Source: an uncultured Bacteroides sp. (GTDB lineage Bacteria > Bacteroidota > Bacteroidia > Bacteroidales > Bacteroidaceae). From it: a stretch of DNA of 8,084 bases. Under the pieces are notes generated by a model, which was not told the DNA's origin, searched no databases, and saw nothing but the letters and a program-made list of their open reading frames with translations. Both the position numbers and the translations under genes were made by a program. The stretch covers positions 1-8,084 of the forward strand of contig CABROZ010000103.1 of NCBI GenBank assembly GCA_902472795.1. Direction: 5' to 3'. This document shows, piece by piece, positions 5,595-8,084 of the stretch; within the stretch, counting starts at the first letter, position 1, and each line of letters starts with the position of its first letter.

Positions 5595-7738
5595 TAGGCA
5601 TTGTTCTTTTTAAACCATCGATAGAACCAGCGACCTACTTTCTCGTAGTGCTGCGGGTCGTTGTTGCCGCGCGGGTTCGAGAAGGAGAGTACATCCTGCG
5701 GTTCGCCCAACTGGTCGGGGTAGAGCACAATCAGGCTGTTGTTGGCAAAGTAACGGCTCAGCTGTCCGGGCAGTTTCTCGAACGAGCTGTCGTACGAGAT
5801 GGAGCCGCGGCGGGCACTGATGATAACCAGCAGGTGGTCGTAGTTCACTTGTCCGGTCAGTATCAGCAAGTCTTCCCAGTCGTCCAGCAGGGAGTAGTCG
5901 GTCAGCGTCTGGCTGTATTTCTTCTTGATGAGGGCTTGCAGGGGTACGGCCGTCTCTTCGCTGCAGAAGAAGTGCACGCGACAGCCCAGCGTGTTGCCCA
6001 TGCGGCAGAAGTGTTCCACCCACTTCTGGAAGCCCGCTTCGTATTCGGCCTTGGGCGGCACGGCCACGATGATGCGGCGCAGCGTATTGATGGGGATCAG
6101 GAACTTGGCCACCATCACTTCGCGATGCAATCCTTTAAGCAAACTCTCGGTCAGCATGCCGAAGAAGGAATCGACAATGGTCACCTTGCGGTGCAGACCG
6201 ATGATGACGTCGGTCACGCCGTGTTCCTTGGCCGTATGGATGATGCCCGAAGCGATGTTCAGGTCGTAGCGGCTGATTTGCTTCAGGCGCACGTCGGCCG
6301 AAGCGGTGATTCGCGCGGCTTTCTCTAAATAGCGCTTGCCACGCACGTCCGAGCCGTTGGGGCTGTTGCTGTCGTTCACTACGTTCAAGGCCAGCAGATT
6401 GTCTTTCTGCTTGGGGTCGCGTATCACTAACGACAGGCTGACAAGGTCTTCTATCGTGTCGGGATTGGCAATCGGGATCAGAATCTTTTCGGGCTCGCGC
6501 GAACGGTCTTCCTCGGGATGGGCTTCGTCCATGGCTACGGTGCGCGCAGCACGCTCGGTGACGAACGAACTGACAATGCAGGTGACCAGAATCAGCAGGA
6601 TGGTGCCGTTCAGCACGTCGTCGTTCAGCAGACGTTCGCCATTGGGCAAGATGATGTTGTAGCCCACCAGCACGGCAGCCAGCGTGGCAGCGGCCTGTGC
6701 CGTACTAAGGCCGTACATCAGTTCGCGCTCGAGCGACGTCATCCGATAGGCTTTCTGCGTAAGCCAGCAGGCTATCCACTTGCCCAGCAGGGCCATGACA
6801 ATCATCACGCCCGCCACCTTCAGCGAATTGACGTGACCAAACAGCACGTTGACGTCGATCAGCATGCCTACGCCTATCAGGAAGTAGGGAATGAACAGGG
6901 CGTTGCCCACAAACTCCAGGTGATTCATCAGCGGCGACACGTGGGGAATGAGGCGGTTCAGCACCAGTCCGGCGAGAAATGCGCCGAGGATGCCTTCCAT
7001 ACCCACGAACTCCATCAGCCCTGCGCCGAGGAACACCATGGCAAGGACGAAGATGAACTGCATCACGTTGTCGTCGTAGCGGCGGAAGAACCAACGTCCG
7101 ATGCGGGGAAACGACCACATGATGAGCGCCCCGAGGAAGATGACCTTCACCACTAACCAAAGCCAGAACAGTCCGCCCGACTCGCCCTTGAACAGTCCGC
7201 CCACAACGGCCAGCACGAGCAGCGTCAGCGTGTCGGTGACAGCCGTTCCGCCCACGGCAATGCTGACACTGCGCTGGCGCGACACGCCGTAACGGATGAC
7301 GATGGGATAGGCCACCAACGTATGCGAGGCATACATACTGGCCAGCAGGACAGAGGTCAGCACACCATACTTCAGCAGCGTGACATTGGCCACAAAACCG
7401 ATGGCAATGGGCACCACGAAGGCCAGCAGACCCAGCACAAGCGCCTTGTTGCGGTTCTGCTTGAAGTCGGCCATGTTCATTTCCAGTCCCGCCAGAAACA
7501 TGATGTAGTACAGGCCCACCTTGCCGAAAAGTTCGAAACTGCTGTCGCGCGCCAGGATGTTGAACCCGTGCTCGCCGATGACCAGTCCCGCCAGAATCAT
7601 GCCGATGATGTGCGGAATGCGCAGCTTGCTGAGCAGCATGGGGGCAAACAGGATGATAAGCAGCACCAGCAGAAATATCCACGTGGGGTCGGTTATAGGT
7701 AGTTCCAAACTGAAGTTGAGCCAATCCATACGCATCAC
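5594..7738 (-). CDS. CPA2 cation:proton antiporter with C-terminal USP-like region
   Basis: This 714-aa membrane protein exchanges Na+ or K+ for H+ across the inner membrane and would help control cytoplasmic pH and cation levels. Residues about 18-398 form a 12-13 TM CPA2 domain (Pfam Na_H_Exchanger, KefB/NapA-like). The amphipathic RIPHIIGMILAGLVIGEHG segment (40-58) is typical. T168-D169 in AVTDTLTLL sits where NapA/NhaA-type proteins have the DD or ND pair, so D169 is the likely ion-binding acid. K320 is a candidate for the later TM lysine. The cytoplasmic tail holds two USP-like units, about 416-548 and 553-675. The first has G514-x2-R517-x9-G527-M528, a degenerate form of the USP ATP motif G-x2-G-x9-G(S/T). 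I see no TrkA-N (RCK) glycine motif, so it is not a standard Kef channel. The frame opens at GTG (7738). The ATG at 7735 is an equally good and perhaps likelier start (713 aa). It is the first gene of the minus-strand unit. Confidence 0.9.
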   Translation of the reverse strand: MMRMDWLNFSLELPITDPTWIFLLVLLIILFAPMLLSKLRIPHIIGMILAGLVIGEHGFNILARDSSFELFGKVGLYYIMFLAGLEMNMADFKQNRNKALVLGLLAFVVPIAIGFVANVTLLKYGVLTSVLLASMYASHTLVAYPIVIRYGVSRQRSVSIAVGGTAVTDTLTLLVLAVVGGLFKGESGGLFWLWLVVKVIFLGALIMWSFPRIGRWFFRRYDDNVMQFIFVLAMVFLGAGLMEFVGMEGILGAFLAGLVLNRLIPHVSPLMNHLEFVGNALFIPYFLIGVGMLIDVNVLFGHVNSLKVAGVMIVMALLGKWIACWLTQKAYRMTSLERELMYGLSTAQAAATLAAVLVGYNIILPNGERLLNDDVLNGTILLILVTCIVSSFVTERAARTVAMDEAHPEEDRSREPEKILIPIANPDTIEDLVSLSLVIRDPKQKDNLLALNVVNDSNSPNGSDVRGKRYLEKAARITASADVRLKQISRYDLNIASGIIHTAKEHGVTDVIIGLHRKVTIVDSFFGMLTESLLKGLHREVMVAKFLIPINTLRRIIVAVPPKAEYEAGFQKWVEHFCRMGNTLGCRVHFFCSEETAVPLQALIKKKYSQTLTDYSLLDDWEDLLILTGQVNYDHLLVIISARRGSISYDSSFEKLPGQLSRYFANNSLIVLYPDQLGEPQDVLSFSNPRGNNDPQHYEKVGRWFYRWFKKNNA

Positions 7739-7756
7739 ATATTAGGTTTTCATGTG

Positions 7757-7764
7757 CAAAATAA
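7757..7764 (-). promoter_or_regulatory. possible -7 element for the antiporter gene
   Basis: On the minus strand TTATTTTG matches seven of the eight positions of TAnnTTTG. It lies about 20 nt from the GTG/ATG start, so the leader would be very short, and no clear -33 TTTG is visible. It is the best candidate in the 126-bp AT-rich divergent spacer (7739-7864) but is weak. Confidence 0.3.
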
Positions 7765-7808
7765 CAAAAAAGTTTTCATTTAGTGTGATGCCATACTGCA
7801 TTTTGTAG

Positions 7809-7816
7809 TAAATTTG
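7809..7816 (+). promoter_or_regulatory. Bacteroides-type -7 element for asd
   Basis: TAAATTTG is a perfect TAnnTTTG match. TGTG at 7784-7787 is a partial -33 element at 21-nt spacing. The expected leader is about 40 nt and ends in an A-rich run (AAAAGAAAAGAAAA) directly before the ATG at 7865, typical of well-translated Bacteroides genes that lack a Shine-Dalgarno site. Confidence 0.6.
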
Positions 7817-7864
7817 CACGCGAAAAATTCAAATTTTAACCCATTAATTAAAAAGAAAAGAAAA

Positions 7865-8084
7865 ATGAAAGTAGCTATTGTTGGAGCAAGCGGAGCCGTG
7901 GGACAAGAATTCCTGCGGGTGCTCGATGAAAGAAATTTCCCGGTGGACGAATTACTGCTGTTCGGTTCGAAACGCAGTGCAGGTACGAAATACACCTTCC
8001 GCGGTAAACAGATCGAGGTCAAACTCTTGCAACACAACGATGACTTTAAAGGGGTAGACATTGCTTTCACTTCTGCCGGTGCAG
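7865..8084 (+). CDS. asd: aspartate-semialdehyde dehydrogenase, N-terminal part
   Basis: Asd reduces aspartyl-4-phosphate to aspartate semialdehyde with NADPH, the branch step toward lysine/diaminopimelate, threonine and methionine. The 73 codons before the window edge encode the N-terminal NADP-binding Rossmann segment. It begins MKVAIVGASGAVGQE with the glycine motif GASGAVG at 7-13, followed by FGSKRSAG (33-40), where the RSAG loop contacts NADP phosphate in this family, and VDIAFTSAGA (64-73). The catalytic cysteine lies beyond the edge. Full-length members are about 330-340 aa, so roughly a fifth is present. It is transcribed divergently from the antiporter with its own promoter. The truncation comes from the window and is not a gene defect. 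Confidence 0.95.
   Translation, partial: MKVAIVGASGAVGQEFLRVLDERNFPVDELLLFGSKRSAGTKYTFRGKQIEVKLLQHNDDFKGVDIAFTSAGA

Noticed and set aside
6705..7724. 339-codon minus-strand frame inside the antiporter
   Set aside because: It is an alternative frame of the antiporter, Arg/His/Pro-rich and without membrane segments.
7780..8070. 96-codon minus-strand frame over the asd start
   Set aside because: It runs antisense to asd and across the asd promoter, and has no family resemblance.

Overview
The window looks like chromosomal DNA from a Bacteroidales bacterium, probably Bacteroides or a close relative. Protein families typical of that order, GC-rich coding DNA broken by AT-rich spacers, starts with little or no Shine-Dalgarno sequence, and several perfect matches to the Bacteroides -7 promoter element TAnnTTTG all point that way. 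The species cannot be named from this sequence.

Layout from left to right. Bases 1-235 are non-coding. They carry two 15-bp direct repeats that could be the end of an IS21-like element lying off the left edge, followed by a promoter. Bases 236-2621 are a tight two-gene plus-strand unit: an 11-TM neurotransmitter:sodium symporter (NSS), then, 7 bp later, a membrane-anchored protein with three ComEA-like helix-hairpin-helix units. Bases 2622-2797 are the most unusual part of the window. They hold a 17-bp motif present three times at an exact 32-bp period, with spacers that are reverse complements of each other, so the block folds into an imperfect palindrome of about 87 bp. A Bacteroides-type promoter, a small perfect inverted repeat and three tandem heptamers follow. 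All of this lies directly upstream of an AAA_14/DUF4143-type ATPase gene (2798-3967).

A hairpin in the convergent spacer probably ends transcription there. The minus strand then carries a likely operon, read from right to left: a CPA2 cation:proton antiporter with a tandem USP-like cytoplasmic region (to about 7738), a TcdA-type tRNA t6A dehydratase whose start overlaps the antiporter stop by one base (TAATG), and an orphan LolD-like ABC ATPase. Divergent from the antiporter, the plus strand starts asd (aspartate-semialdehyde dehydrogenase), which is cut by the right edge.

Most genes are conserved housekeeping or transport genes: amino-acid or sodium symport, cation/proton homeostasis, tRNA modification, lipoprotein export and lysine/threonine/methionine/DAP synthesis. 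The best candidates for something undescribed are the 32-bp-period palindromic array with the ATPase it may control, and the degenerate nuclease-like and USP-like motifs in the ATPase and antiporter.
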